64,000 nt of DNA from Pycnococcus provasolii (lineage: Eukaryota > Chlorophyta > Pseudoscourfieldiophyceae > Pseudoscourfieldiales > Pycnococcaceae): the NCBI GenBank assembly GCA_938743325.2, contig OW568873.1, forward strand, positions 682,001-746,000. The letters run 5' to 3'. Position numbers and translations under genes: made by a program. Below are positions 1 through 11,400 of this stretch, piece after piece; position 1 is the first letter of the stretch, and the number at the start of each line of letters is the position of its first letter. The notes below the pieces were generated by a model that made no database searches, had not been told where the DNA came from, and worked only from the letters and a program-made list of their open reading frames with translations.

Positions 1-2472
1 GGTGCCCTCGCCTACCTCTCCATCAGCCCCCTCAAGCCGAGCCTCGAGACCCGAGCGTAACACCTTCACCGTGGTCACATTAGACCCGGTCACAAGAGGT
101 TCACCAGAGAGAGACGCCTCAACAGTGAATTCGTATGTGTACGGTGCGGCGAGCGAGCCGGCGGGAATCTTCAGCATTCTCGACGACGCTCCATTGATGG
201 CGTCCGTCAACGTCAGTGCGGAGGTGGATTCTGGAGCAGATCCCTTGCGAATTCCAGACCATTTCAGCTTGATTCCCTGCGTTATCGTGCATGCACGCGT
301 CGCGTCTTCGTCAGTATCAATGACGAGGTCTTGGGCGCGCTGCACAGTGCCATCGTCTGGAATGGTCGTGCGAGTGAATGAAATAGACAATTCGCATAGC
401 TCGCATGCGCCTCCCGCGGCGACGTCTGCATTGCCGTGGTACCCCTCCGGGCATGGCCCGCATGAGTGCCCATCTGCCGGTGCGGGAATATCCTCGCACC
501 TCGAACCGGGAAAGCATGGATTCTTGCGGCATCCGTCAATATCCACACAGCCAGATCCATCCTCAGCCTCTTCGTAGCCAGCCGGGCAGGGCGGCGGCGG
601 CGGCGGGCTCGGCGGCGGGCTCGGCGGCGGCGGGCTCGGCGGAGGGCTCGGAGGTGCCGGCGGCGGGGGGAGCGGTGGCGGGGGTCCAGGAGGGGCCGGA
701 GGTGGCGGGGGAGGTGAAGGGCTTGGCGGCGGCGGACTTGGCGGCGGCGGCGAGGGGGCAGGTGGCGGCGGGGTTGGCGGCGGCGCCGGGCTCGGCGGTG
801 GCCTGGGCGGCGCATTCGGTCTCGGTGGAAGCGGCGGTGGCGGCGATGGACATGGCCAGAGGTTTGGAGGACCAGGCGCCCAGTCGACTGCCACAGCGGC
901 CGACATGCGGCTTGGATTTCCATTCCCATCTCTCCCTGCACCCTGCACAAGGAGGATTTGTAACCTCATCGATTCGCCGCACACCTTGTTTCTCGGGGGC
1001 CTTATGGGGCAAACGTTGAGGCGAAACATGCGTTCGCCACTTTTTCCAGATAACCGTGACACCCTCACCTCCGCATCTGCGGACGACGACGCGAGCGGCA
1101 CGGGCAACAGCTCAATGATTGGCTCGGAAAATGTCGCCTCGACGGTGAAGCAGTCCTTGCGGACAACGCTGGACGGCTCACCCCAGAGCTTGAGCGAGGC
1201 ATCCGGTCCAATCACGTCCGGCATTGGTGGGGGAGGACCTGGCGGTGGTGCTAGTGGAGGACTCGGCGGTGGCGGCGGCGGTGGCGGCGATGGTGGTGGC
1301 GGGGAGGGTGGCGGTGGGGCAGCAGGAGGCAACTCCGGTAGTGGTGGCGGTGGCGGCGGCGGTGGCGAGGGAGGATGTGGTGATGGTGGCGGTGGAGGGT
1401 GTGGGCTCGGCGGCGGCGGTGGCCGCGGTGACGGAGGCGGCGGTGATGGAGGCGAAGGCGGTGACGGCGGTGACGGAGGCGACGGCGGTGGCGGTGGCGG
1501 CGGTGGTGGTGGAGACGGCGGCAGTGGCGGCATTGGCGGTGGCGGCGGTGGTGGTGGTGACGGAGGCGACGGCGGTGGCGGTGATGGTGGTGAAGGTGGT
1601 GGTGGCGAAGGCGGTGAAGGCGGCGGCGGTGGAGGTGGAGATGGAGGTGGTGAAGGTGGAGGAGATGGAGGTGGAGATGGAGGTGGTGATGGAGGTGGTG
1701 AAGGTGGAGGAGATGGAGGTGGCGGCGACGGGATCGTGCACGACGATCCAACGCATATGTAAAGATTATCCACCATCAACGAGTCGCCCATGGACAAGCC
1801 CGAGGGTCCGCCAATTTCCGCCATTATGCGCGCCTTCTTGACTTGTCCGCCTCCGCCTGCGCCTAAAGCTACGTAGTCGAGGGTGCCGGTTTTCCAGCAG
1901 TAGTCAGTCGGGGGAGTGCAGGACGTCGCAGTGAAAGTACCACCATTTGTAGACATCCAGTTGCCCTCAGTATCGTCGGAGTACGTCGCCTGCAAGTATA
2001 AGGCTGCGTTCCCGGTGGATGCACCTCCGAGGTTTCCGGTGTAAACCCACGCTCCGAACGTGAGTTCTGTGGGATACGGCGCGTCGAACGAAACCCACGG
2101 CGTTCGCACCTTAAGGTAGTCACTCCACCCTGCGGCCGTTCCATCCGCCGTGAGCTTTGCGCTGTACGACCCCGTCCACACGTTCGTCTGCTCGAGCGTA
2201 GCCGTTCCAAAGGAGGTTCCAACAAACCACGCGTTTGTCCCCGTCCTAAAGAAGTCCGCGGTGTCCTCGAAGTCGACGGTGCACTCGTGCGCGAGTGCAT
2301 TCTCACCATCCGCGAACTGGTACGCCGAAGTCACTTGAGAAAACAACAACAAAAAGGAGGAAAGAACCACAATGGTGATCCACGAGCATCCAATCTTATG
2401 TAAGTGGCCCCGGCCGCGGCCACCCCTAATAACAACGCGAACACCATCATTAACACTATTAACAGCACACAT
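1..2472 (-). CDS. Secreted Pro-rich, EGF and REJ-like domain protein (5' part)
   Basis: One frame stays open on the minus strand from the start codon to the window edge, so at least 824 residues are present and the 3' end is missing. Order seen: Arg-rich N-terminus, hydrophobic segment about residues 29-50 (signal peptide or anchor); a Cys-poor beta-rich domain to about 245 resembling a carbohydrate-binding jelly roll; a (SPPP)n hydroxyproline-type rod about 246-416; an Ig-like domain about 416-520; a second Pro-rich rod about 535-630; a Cys-rich EGF-like module (CVDIDGC ... CPEGYHGNA) about 630-690; then a segment about 690-824 like an REJ (receptor for egg jelly) module, with the phrase 'RMLKIPAGSLAAPYTY'. 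Such mosaics are known from algal matrix and polycystin-related proteins. In-frame ATGs also exist at 2550 and 2562; I chose 2472 because it places the hydrophobic segment nearest the N-terminus. Inferred role: cell-surface or matrix protein, possibly an adhesion receptor. Confidence 0.75.
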   Translation of the reverse strand, partial: MCAVNSVNDGVRVVIRGGRGRGHLHKIGCSWITIVVLSSFLLLFSQVTSAYQFADGENALAHECTVDFEDTADFFRTGTNAWFVGTSFGTATLEQTNVWTGSYSAKLTADGTAAGWSDYLKVRTPWVSFDAPYPTELTFGAWVYTGNLGGASTGNAALYLQATYSDDTEGNWMSTNGGTFTATSCTPPTDYCWKTGTLDYVALGAGGGGQVKKARIMAEIGGPSGLSMGDSLMVDNLYICVGSSCTIPSPPPPSPPPSPPPSPPPSPPPSPPPSPPPSPPPPPPPSPPSPPPPSPPSPPPPSPPSPPPPPPPPMPPLPPSPPPPPPPPPPSPPSPPSPPSPPSPPPPSPRPPPPPSPHPPPPPSPHPPSPPPPPPPPLPELPPAAPPPPSPPPPSPPPPPPPPSPPLAPPPGPPPPMPDVIGPDASLKLWGEPSSVVRKDCFTVEATFSEPIIELLPVPLASSSADAEVRVSRLSGKSGERMFRLNVCPIRPPRNKVCGESMRLQILLVQGAGRDGNGNPSRMSAAVAVDWAPGPPNLWPCPSPPPPLPPRPNAPPRPPPSPAPPPTPPPPAPSPPPPSPPPPSPSPPPPPPAPPGPPPPLPPPPAPPSPPPSPPPPSPPPSPPPPPPCPAGYEEAEDGSGCVDIDGCRKNPCFPGSRCEDIPAPADGHSCGPCPEGYHGNADVAAGGACELCELSISFTRTTIPDDGTVQRAQDLVIDTDEDATRACTITQGIKLKWSGIRKGSAPESTSALTLTDAINGASSRMLKIPAGSLAAPYTYEFTVEASLSGEPLVTGSNVTTVKVLRSGLEARLEGADGEVGEGT

Positions 2473-3063
2473 TAAGATCGAATCCGAAGTCAGGTGATTT
2501 CCATCATCCACAGAGCATGATGAGCATGAGCATCCTGAGGCATTCGACATGGATGAAGGCATGACGACTTCAATTCAGCGGGGAATGATTCGCATAGAAC
2601 TTGTTCGAAAGAGGTTTGGGTTTGTTGCCAGTCGGGTTTGGTTCCTCCATCCAAATCCATCCCTGAGGTGGATTCCGTAGTTTCACCCCTGGGTGGTCCC
2701 CTCAAACAAACGCTCCATCAAAGCTTTGTCTTTACCAAACGGTACTTCCTAGGGTAGACCTGATACTGTATTTGCCACTTGCACGACCTACTTGCACGCC
2801 TTGCACGACCTATGCATAGACTTGCACGCCGCCTTTTCCTTCTCCTTTCACGGGTATCTTACAGTATCTGTGGTGGTTTTTTGGTTCCAGACTTCAAGGC
2901 AAAGGATCGGGTGCTTGATTTTGTTCCCGACGGGAGTGGCTTCGAAGTCGCACCCCGGCCGGTGCATTCGCATAACGAAGCCGGTATGTCGGATCACGCG
3001 ATCCGTGAAGTTTGGCATCGAACTTTTGTTATCCGACACGTGATCTCACGATTTGAACTGGAA

Positions 3064-3097
<34 letters not shown>

Positions 3098-3241
3098 CTT
3101 GCTCAAGGCCATAGGTCATATACGTGACCGCCGTGACACCAATAAGTTACACGAATGGGCCTTGCATATATCGCTCGTCGTAGGGTAGGGAGGATACTGT
3201 ACAAGCATGGTTTCAATTACAGTATTGAACAACAATATACT
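2473..3241. other. Intergenic region with a poly-G tract
   Basis: No convincing gene. It holds the 5' flank of the matrix-protein gene and the 3' flank of the ligase gene (minus-strand TGTAA at 3217-3221, 20 bp past the ligase stop), plus a 32-base G run at 3066-3097. Confidence 0.6.
3066..3097 (+). repeat. Poly(G) tract, 32 bases
   Basis: An uninterrupted run of 32 G lies in the intergenic space between the matrix-protein gene and the 3' end of the ligase gene. Such a run can form G-quadruplexes and is error-prone in assembly, so its exact length is uncertain. Confidence 0.9.
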
Positions 3242-6200
3242 TTACTGCGCGCCGCCGCCGCCCCCGCGGTTCACCTGCCTCTCAAACATGTCTACGACGT
3301 CCGACGACTCCGTTGCCTGCTCGATCGTCTTGTCGTCGCGGATGCGAACGAAACGAGGGAAGCGCAACGAAAATCCCGAGCCGGTGGGACTCAAGTGCGC
3401 ACCCGCACGGTGCACTGGGCTAATGGAAAGCTCCTGCCCTCGAATCTCCCAAACCTCGAACGGTGTAAAGTACACCGAACAACGCTCGCCGCTGTCGACG
3501 TAGCTTGGAGGACGATCCAGCAGCCCACGCTCGGTGTACTCCTGCGTTTTCGCCTTGTAGAAGGAGTCAGAAAATCCGCTGAGTACGCGACAAAGGCACT
3601 GCCACTGTCCCAACTCTCTGTCATAGAGTGCAACGAGCCAAGGAGAAAACCATCCAGCCTTTCGACCATTGCCGTACCATGCACCGATGGGCACGACGTC
3701 GAACGTATCAGCCAACCCGTCGATCATGTCCCGCTTCAGCTTCATCCAACTATCGCTTCTCTTTGAAGGCTCGTACAGCGACGCGAGCGATTTCGCCATT
3801 AAACCTTCGCACGACTGGCTGATGCTCAACTGCAGATATGCACTCAACTCCTCAGCATCGGACGGCGCGAACGTCTGCTGAGATGCGAGCTCTAGTACAC
3901 CGGGCTGTACGCGCGGCGCAAACATGTGCGTCAGCCGACGCATCCTCGTCTCGAGAGGCGTTGCGACGAGGCTTTCTCCATTGACGCTCAGAACGTCGAA
4001 TAGAACGAGAAGCACGCGAACTGAGCCACCAGCTTGGCTTGTGGCGGCGGCAGCATTCGCCGCCGCCGCGGACGATCCTCTGCTTCTTGTGCTAAGATTT
4101 TGGAAGGGAAGTAGTCGACGCTGCTCGCCGATCGCATCCACAGCCACAATCTCACAGTCAAGTACGGCGTCGGTCATCCTAGGCAAGCCATCGTCGTCAT
4201 CGTCATCACCATCGCGCCACGACGAGGCGAGACTCACCAGCTCAGGCCACATCTGACTAAAGTTTTCGCAATTACGCGAGAAGAGCTTAACCGTGCCGTC
4301 GCAGAGGATGTGAAGTTGGCACCGCATTCCGTCGTACTTGAATTGAGCCACGAAGCCGCCCGCGCCTTCCGGGGTTGCGAGCTTATTCATCACTTCGTCG
4401 ACGGAGCGAGCCACCTTTGCCAGCATGGGCTGCATGGGTGTTCCAGGATGAACCACGGCTAAGGCTTGCACCGCCTCCTTGCCATCTTCGAGCAGTGCCG
4501 GTACAATTTCCGCAAGATTGGGATAGATGTGATACGCATCTAGCAGTGCCTCACTCCATGAGGATAGCTCTTCCTCCGGAACTGAAATGCTGATATCCTC
4601 GTCGCCATTCTCGCTCTCGTTTGTATCGCGTGCCGACGCACGTTTCGAGGCGTAACAAGCCGCTCGCCCAAGACTTGTCAGAACGAGTGTCGCCGTCGCT
4701 CCAATGCGCAGATGACGGATCGCAGTACGAGCCAGGAATCTGCACTCATCTTGACGGGAGGCACGAAGCATGCGGAGCAATACGCCGCGTTTCTTCAGCG
4801 CACTACCTTGCCCGCTATACGAAGCAAGCTCGCGGAATGCGTCCGCCACACCACGCACGGTCAAAGGTTTGGGCCTACCAAGCGTCGTCTGACGCGTGCG
4901 TAGAGCGTAGACAACATCGCCGATATCGCCGTGCTCGCGGTACAATTTCCTAAGCTGCGCCTGCGATGCACCCGTGGCGTCGATGATCGCGGCACTTACA
5001 GCCCCTCCGCCCACCTGCAGCTTCGTCTGCTGCTCATCACCTCCGCCATCGTCCATCGAGGCGACCGCGCCGTCAACATCATTCATCGTGAGCTGCACCG
5101 CACAGAGCACGTCCTGAGGAGTAAGTTCAATGACTGCATGGAAGGTGTTTGTTAGCATGTTCACGGTCTTCAGGCGCCCACGTTCGGCAGATATCAAGCG
5201 ATACGCTCTCGAGAGATGCAGATACGGCAGACTGCGCGCAGTCGGTGGAACATGAATTGGCGATGGTGCATGTTTCCCAGGCTCGAATACTTCCGCAGAC
5301 AATTGCAAGTGCGCCTCGCGCACCTCTTCGTCTTCATCATCAGCGTCTTGTGCTGCCGCTCCAATGCTCGAAGCCGCACGCGCGATGGTCGGCGAATGCA
5401 CCACATCCACCTGCTGTGTCTGCTGCGCTGGTGGTGTGGATGCAACTTCCTTCAGATTATCGTTATGCGCCTTGCTTGGCGCTTCCACGTTAGGCGCACT
5501 TTTCGACGGTGCTGAAGCACCAAAGAACGTGGCGAGCGTCGCCTGCTTTGCCCTCTTCGTGGGAGGAGAGGAGGGCGATGAGGCTGCAATCACCAATGGC
5601 GGAGCATCGACTTCGGCGGCTACAGCAGGCTTTGGTGAGATAGGCTTGGGAGCGGCAGGCTTGGGAGCGGCAGGCTTGGGGGCGGCAAGCTTAGGGGGCA
5701 CTTGCTGACTCCTGCCGCGCTTTTTTGCTGCGGGTGGCGATGACGCCGCGTCACCCTGTCCGTGTCGGTTGAGGCAGCTAGCAACGTGCGCATTGATCGC
5801 ATTTGGTGAGATCATGCGTTGACATACTGGGCATGCGACGTCAGGTCGTTCCTGACGTAAGCTTGTTTCTGCAGCCGGATGATGGGATGCCATATCCATC
5901 GTCGCTGGAGAATCTTGCCTCCCCTCCTGCTGCTCCTCCTCCTCTTCCATTTTATCGGCGCCGGCGTCTGCGTCGTCATCGTCATCGAGATCATCTATAT
6001 TGACGACGTCGTTCGTCATCTGCGGCTCAGTCACCGCCTGCTTCGCCATGCCTTGGAGGAAAAACTGCTTTGCACTCGTCGTGTCGACAAGATCTCTGAA
6101 GCGAGCGACGATGCGGCGACGGTCTCCCTCATCAGCGAAGACAGTTGGCCGAACCTCAACTGGGCGCAAGAATTTCACGTATTCACGGAGCTCGGTGAAG

Positions 6201-7451
6201 CTGCTGTGTTCGCTGTAGGGCACAAGGTGGATCGTATGGTTGCCCTTACTCACCTGCGAGTATGGCGACTTGCCCTTCTTGCCGAGCATCCATCCGCTCG
6301 GCACTATGCCCAGAACGCCCTGGGCGCCGGTGGCACGCGCCGCCAGGTCGCAATTATCCCAATTTGGTTGAAAGTATGGAAAGGTCTCTCCGAGGGCATC
6401 CATCGGGACGATTCGAACTGGCGCGTCGCCGGTGGCTGTGCGGATCGTGGTCGCGAGGCTCTTCTCACCCTCCATTTCGTCGCCGTTGTTGTTGTTGTTG
6501 TTGTTGTCCTCGTCACCACCATCTCTCCTACCCCACTCCTCCGCAACGAAGTGAGCGAGCTCGTCCTCTGGCAAGTCAATTCTGCGCAGAGTCGCGTGGC
6601 GGCGTCTATCCACTCCGATTTGAACATTGCATCGTTTAGCAATTTCGAGTAAGATCCTTTCCTTGCCAATGGTGTACGCCGAGACGAGCACGAGAGGCCG
6701 TTCGTCGGGAGGTTTGGCGAACGCCTCTTGCACGATGCGTGCGCAGTACTCGATAGCCTCGCTCTGCGGCGGAAACGTGTGCTTCGGAGCAGCGTACGTC
6801 GTATCGAGGAACACCGCGTCGCAGCCACGGCAGCTTTGCAGCGCGTCGTCGGTTTGCATTGCATCGCACGCTCGCATGTCACCGCAGTGAACGTACTTCC
6901 TTGGCCTGCTCGCCCTCCCTTCCTCCGCCGCCGCCTGCTCAGACTGCACGAACACCGCCTGCGCGGCTCCAGGGCAGTGGTTTGCGTCCGCGAAGCGTAG
7001 CGTCCACCCATCAATTTGTGCTGTTTCACCAATGGGCAGTGGAACAAGGAAGTCGGCGCGCACCTTAAGCCTGAGTGCGACGAGTTTCGCGGTAACTGGC
7101 GTGCAGTAGATCTGTTTTATTTAGTGTGTTAGGTTGTTAGTGATTGTTGTTCATCTGCCATGGATGGTTAGAGGGTAGACTTACGGGACCGTGGTTCCAT
7201 GCGTCGTCGAGCCCTGTGTAGTGGTCGGCGTGGAAGTGCGTGAGCACGAAGACGTACTTCTTTCTTTGAACTTCAGAACATGAAATGACTTTGAATCCGT
7301 CGACGACGAACGGCGACGCGGGGATCAGCTTGCTGTGCAGGTCGCGAGAGTTCATACGGGAACGAACGGCATGGCGGGAATAATCTGTCGGAGGGAGCAG
7401 AAAGATATTCGGCAGAAAAGCGGGTTCGTGGCTGAAAATCATTCTCTCCAT
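3242..7451 (-). CDS. LIG6: DNA ligase VI: SNM1-type nuclease, UBZ finger and ATP-dependent ligase
   Basis: Two exons: 7451-7185 (89 codons) and 7111-3242, around a 73-bp GTAAGT...CAG intron (7184-7112); the joined protein has about 1378 residues. The N-terminal metallo-beta-lactamase/beta-CASP part carries HFHADH at 72-77 (metal ligands), an SNM1-like DTTYAAPKHTFPP segment near 192 and YSEHSSF near 388. A C2HC finger of Rad18/UBZ4 type (CPVC ... HVASC) lies about 510-537, after an acidic stretch. The C-terminal half is an ATP-dependent ligase with catalytic Lys of KYDG at about 1014 and a terminal ligase motif (LKRD) near 1212. This nuclease-ligase fusion is the hallmark of plant and algal ligase VI, tied to DNA damage tolerance and seed longevity in Arabidopsis. 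The UBZ finger between the halves is known to me from SNM1A, not from plant LIG6. A TGTAA follows the stop. Further 5' exons cannot be excluded. Confidence 0.9.
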
Positions 7452-8406
7452 GGCGTGCGGGGATACATCGTAGGATTTGTTCCCTTAGTGGGCCCGGAAT
7501 TTCCGGGCCCACTCTGGGCCCACTCATCATGGAGAAACGCTTTACTGAAGACGACGACGTCGTCGAGGTCATCAAAGACCAAGTGACCACTTGAGGCTAG
7601 GTGTGTTTCGGTGAGTGCACCGGTGGCGCACGCGTCCGCGAGCGTACATCGTGTACGCACTCATCCTGTACGCGCCGACGGGACGTCAAACCCGCCCCGA
7701 ACAATCACCCCGCAGCTCGCGCGATACTTGGATGCGTGCTATGCGCACCCGCATGCATTCCATACCACAATACAAGAAACAGGTCGAGGGTGAAGTACAA
7801 ACAGTTGCGCGTTTGATGCGCGAGCACTTTGATGGTATGGCTTGGAACTTTGGAAGTGCTGTTGAGGATCTTGACGCCGCGTGACGTGCTCTACATAAAG
7901 GTATGGGCTCACACCCTCAGCAAATACCGCATGAAGGACGCGAGTCTATGCAAGCGAGCTGAAGCAGCATTCCAGACGGTCTTCAGCATTGTTCGAGAGT
8001 TCGGAAGAGAGCAATTTAGCATTAGCAGTGTTCGATACCATCAACAATCAAGGATCCTCCCTGGGGGTTGGCAATCAGTGCGGCAGATGGAGGCGGTGCT
8101 CATGGCGTCTGTGACTCCGATCAGATCTCAATCCACTATTTGGTGTTTTCGCGACCGTGGCGGCCGCGACCCGCCCTTCCCACCCACCCTTTCAGCCTTT
8201 GGTGTTCCGGTGTTCGCAAACGCCGACCAAAATACTCGTTTATGAGGGTGTTAATTTTGTTCCTTGTAACACGACCCGTTTTCTGGCAAGGTGGACAGAC
8301 AGCCCGAAACTCGATAACGGACGGCAAAAGCCCAAGCAAAACGGCGCAAAAGGGGCCGGCGCCACCTGGCCTAGAAGTAAACTTAGACACACACACATAC
8401 ATATTT
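7452..8406. other. Intergenic region between divergent LIG6 and VPS35L
   Basis: About 950 bp shared by two divergently transcribed genes. It holds a GGGCCC hairpin (7487-7513) close to the ligase start. Weak open frames around 7615-8245 have protein-like stretches but no recognisable family, and a frame upstream of 8407 runs continuous with VPS35L without a better start. I see no firm gene. Confidence 0.5.
7487..7513. promoter_or_regulatory. GGGCCC-centred palindrome upstream of LIG6
   Basis: Perfect 13-base inverted repeat (AGTGGGCCCGGAA / TTCCGGGCCCACT) with one base between the arms, ending 36 bp upstream of the chosen ligase start. A further TGGGCCC follows at about 7517. In land plants TGGGCC boxes (site II) bind TCP factors; use in this alga is inference. 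Confidence 0.45.
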
Positions 8407-11400
8407 ATGAAGGATAAGGTTGTTTCCAACGTGTTCGTCACGCGCGACTACGCTTTGCTGGCGTCCGAATGTTCCGTCAAGCTTAACGCGTCGACGGCCG
8501 TTGACGTGTCGGCCGGAGGAGAGACGCACCCGTTGAAGCTTCAGCTGACGACGAAGAAACAACAACCTCCCTCCTCCTCCTCCTCCTCCTCCTCCTTGAC
8601 CTTGCCAACGTCAACATCAACGGCAACGTCAATCTCGTCGTCACCTTCAACACCCGCAAAAGAGGAGCCTGCAGAACCTAGCAGCAGCAGCACGTTACAT
8701 GTCGACACACCAGACGAGCCTTTCGACCCGCTGTCGCAGGCACTCGCGGCACGCAGGTGTGCGGTCACGCCGGGGGCGGACCCTCTTTCGTCGTCAACCA
8801 CCACCAACACCACCAACACGTCGTCGTCGTCGTCGTCGTCGTCGTCAACACCGCCAATCCAAAGAAAAAAGAAAGATGCCAGCGACATGGTCGCTTTCGT
8901 TCCACCCGATGCAACGAAGAGGCGATTCGCCGTCAGGCCGCTGTCCGACGACGGTGACGGGTGCGACCCGTCGGTAGAAGCCGAGTGGGAAGTCACGCGA
9001 GCTGCGCTGCTAAAGCGCGACGTCTCAAGCGGTGCCGTCGTGCGCGTCGATGCCAGCAACTTCGAGATCGTCGGTCTTTCCACAGCAGGCGCGTCGTCGC
9101 GGGATACGACGGGAGAGAACTCTCAGCAAACAAGGAGGCGTCTGCAGCAGCTTGGCGACGACGAAGAGTCGAAAAGCCTTGAGGCGGCCACAATCAACCA
9201 AAGCGAGCTCGTCGAACGGCTGAAAGCGCTGAATGACAACATCGCCAGAGCTTGGCTCGAAAGCGACCGACTCAACGCACTGCGCCTTGCCGTGAAAGCG
9301 GCGCGGCTGCTGTCCGACGCCGCGTACACGGGTGACTTCTACCCCACAATCTTTGTGCTCGTCACGGACATCATGAACACTCTGGGCAGCCTCGTGTACG
9401 ACCGAATCTTGCGCAAGGCTACGCACGACGACGACGGCACCAAGGTGGGAACGCTGCCGGCAAGCTTTTCCGCCGCGGACGTGCGGATCGCCGCGCAGGA
9501 GACGTGCCGTAACTGGTTCTACAAAATATCAGCCATCAGGCACGCCGTTCCGCGCATTTACATGGAGCTTGCACTGCTGCGCTGCTACCGTTTCTTCCAG
9601 GATAGGCCGCCGATCGACGAGGTTTGCCGCATCGCGCGATCCGCACGAGGTGTTGCCCATCCCGTCGTCGCGAGCTATCTGCGCTGCTTCATCGCTCGGA
9701 GGGCGGCGGCGTGTGGAGTGGATCCTGTGCGACTCATTCCGCTGATGCATGACGCCGTGCGCGTCGCGGCGCCGGTTCTTGCCACCTCCGGCGAGAACTC
9801 TGCAATTTCGCCCGCACTTTCGTGGATTGCACATTGCTCGTGTCGCACTTCAGAAAGCGTGCTCACGTCGCCAACTTCGCGGCGTGGTGACTACGTGCAC
9901 GGGACCGAGGCAGATCGCATCGAAATGATGCTCGCATGGGCCGAGGGCAAGGTGCTGCCCCCGTACGCGGACGGTGCGCAACACGTCTGGGCTGACCCCG
10001 CCCCGACGCCGTCGTCCCTAGAGTCGGCCACAGTGTTTGTGCTTCCTATTGTCGTCGCCGCGCTTCGACCCGAACATGCCATGGCTCACGCGAAGCGAAT
10101 CTCAAAGCTCATCAAGACATGCGGCGCCGCGACGGCGGCAAAGCTCGGCGTGTCCGGTGGTTTGCAGATGGAAACCATGCTTGCTGCAGCGTACTCCGCG
10201 CTCGGCGCGCGTATTTCTGCCGCGAATGACGAAGTCGAACAGCTCGACGGTGCGGCGCTCGAGAACGCCACCTCGGCGTTTCAGGGGTGCCTTAAGATTG
10301 CACTGCGGTTTGCGTCGCTGAAGCCGTATCTTCAGACTGTGGCGGCATGGGCGGGGTTTGCCTCTGCGCGTCTTCCCGCGTCGGATCTCGAGCCGCTGTT
10401 GCGAGGCGTCGTCGAGCGCGTGAGTGAAAGCCAGCTTGCACCCGCGGGTGAGGAAGATAGCAACGGCGGTCACGAAGATGCGCCGTCGTCGTTCAACAAG
10501 GCGGATCCACCTATCGCAGCGACGCTGTCGGATTTATACCGCGCGGCGGTGGAAGGCGCTGCCGCGCAGCTGGGATCTGCCGGCGTTCTCGCCGTTGCGG
10601 CAGAGGGTTCGCTCGGTGCCCTCGCAGACCTGCTGCCCGCCGGAGAGCCTAGATCACAGGCAGCGGCGGCTCTGCTCGACGCGGCACTGCCCAAGCCTCG
10701 GATGCTTCCACCGCCACGCGACGTGCCCGCAACAGCGGTATCCGACCCGGTGGCTCTTACGGTGCTTTTCGAGAGTGCCCGAATCGTGCACGATGCCATG
10801 GACGCGATGACGCCCGCTTCGGAGCTTCGCTCGGCTGATGAACGCCTGACGCGCTTCGTTCGCGCGGCACGATTCCCCGGCGACGTCGATGGCAGCCGCG
10901 AACTTGCGTTCCTCGCGCGTTGCCGCGGCGCTTTTGGAAGGTGCAGTGCGGTGCTCGAGGCGGCGGTGTACCGCGCCGCAGCCGCACTTCATCGCCTGTC
11001 GTCGTCGTCCTCTCGCGGCAACGCGAAGAAGCAACGCGAGCAGCTGCTAGCTTTCGCAGCCTTTTTGCAGGTGACCGTACCAAGCCTCCGCGCGCCGCTG
11101 AGCCGCGCGCGCGCCGCGCTTCTTGCCGCCAAAGGATGTCACGCAGCCGGCTTGGCGAGCCGAGCGGATGCCTGCGTCGAGCTTGCGCTGGCTGTCGTGA
11201 AGGAGGAGAGTGCGCACGCCACGACGCTCGAGAGTGCGAGCGGCGGCAGCGCATCGGCGATTGTCGAGGATGGAAAGGATGTCGCCGCCGAGCGTGCTGC
11301 TTGTGATGCGACCATCCTCGGCTTCGCGGAGAGCGCGGGTGGCGTGCTTGCTACTCTGGCGCTGGATCCCGAGGCGGACCCTCTTCTTCTAGTCACGCGC

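Noticed and set aside
905-1762. Plus-strand Gly-rich ORF of 285 residues
   Set aside because: It is the reverse complement of the SPPP rod of the minus-strand matrix gene; poly-Gly is the expected shadow of poly-Pro codons.
7615-8245. Two overlapping plus-strand ORFs before VPS35L
   Set aside because: Frames change without splice signals and no known motif appears; probably leader sequence.
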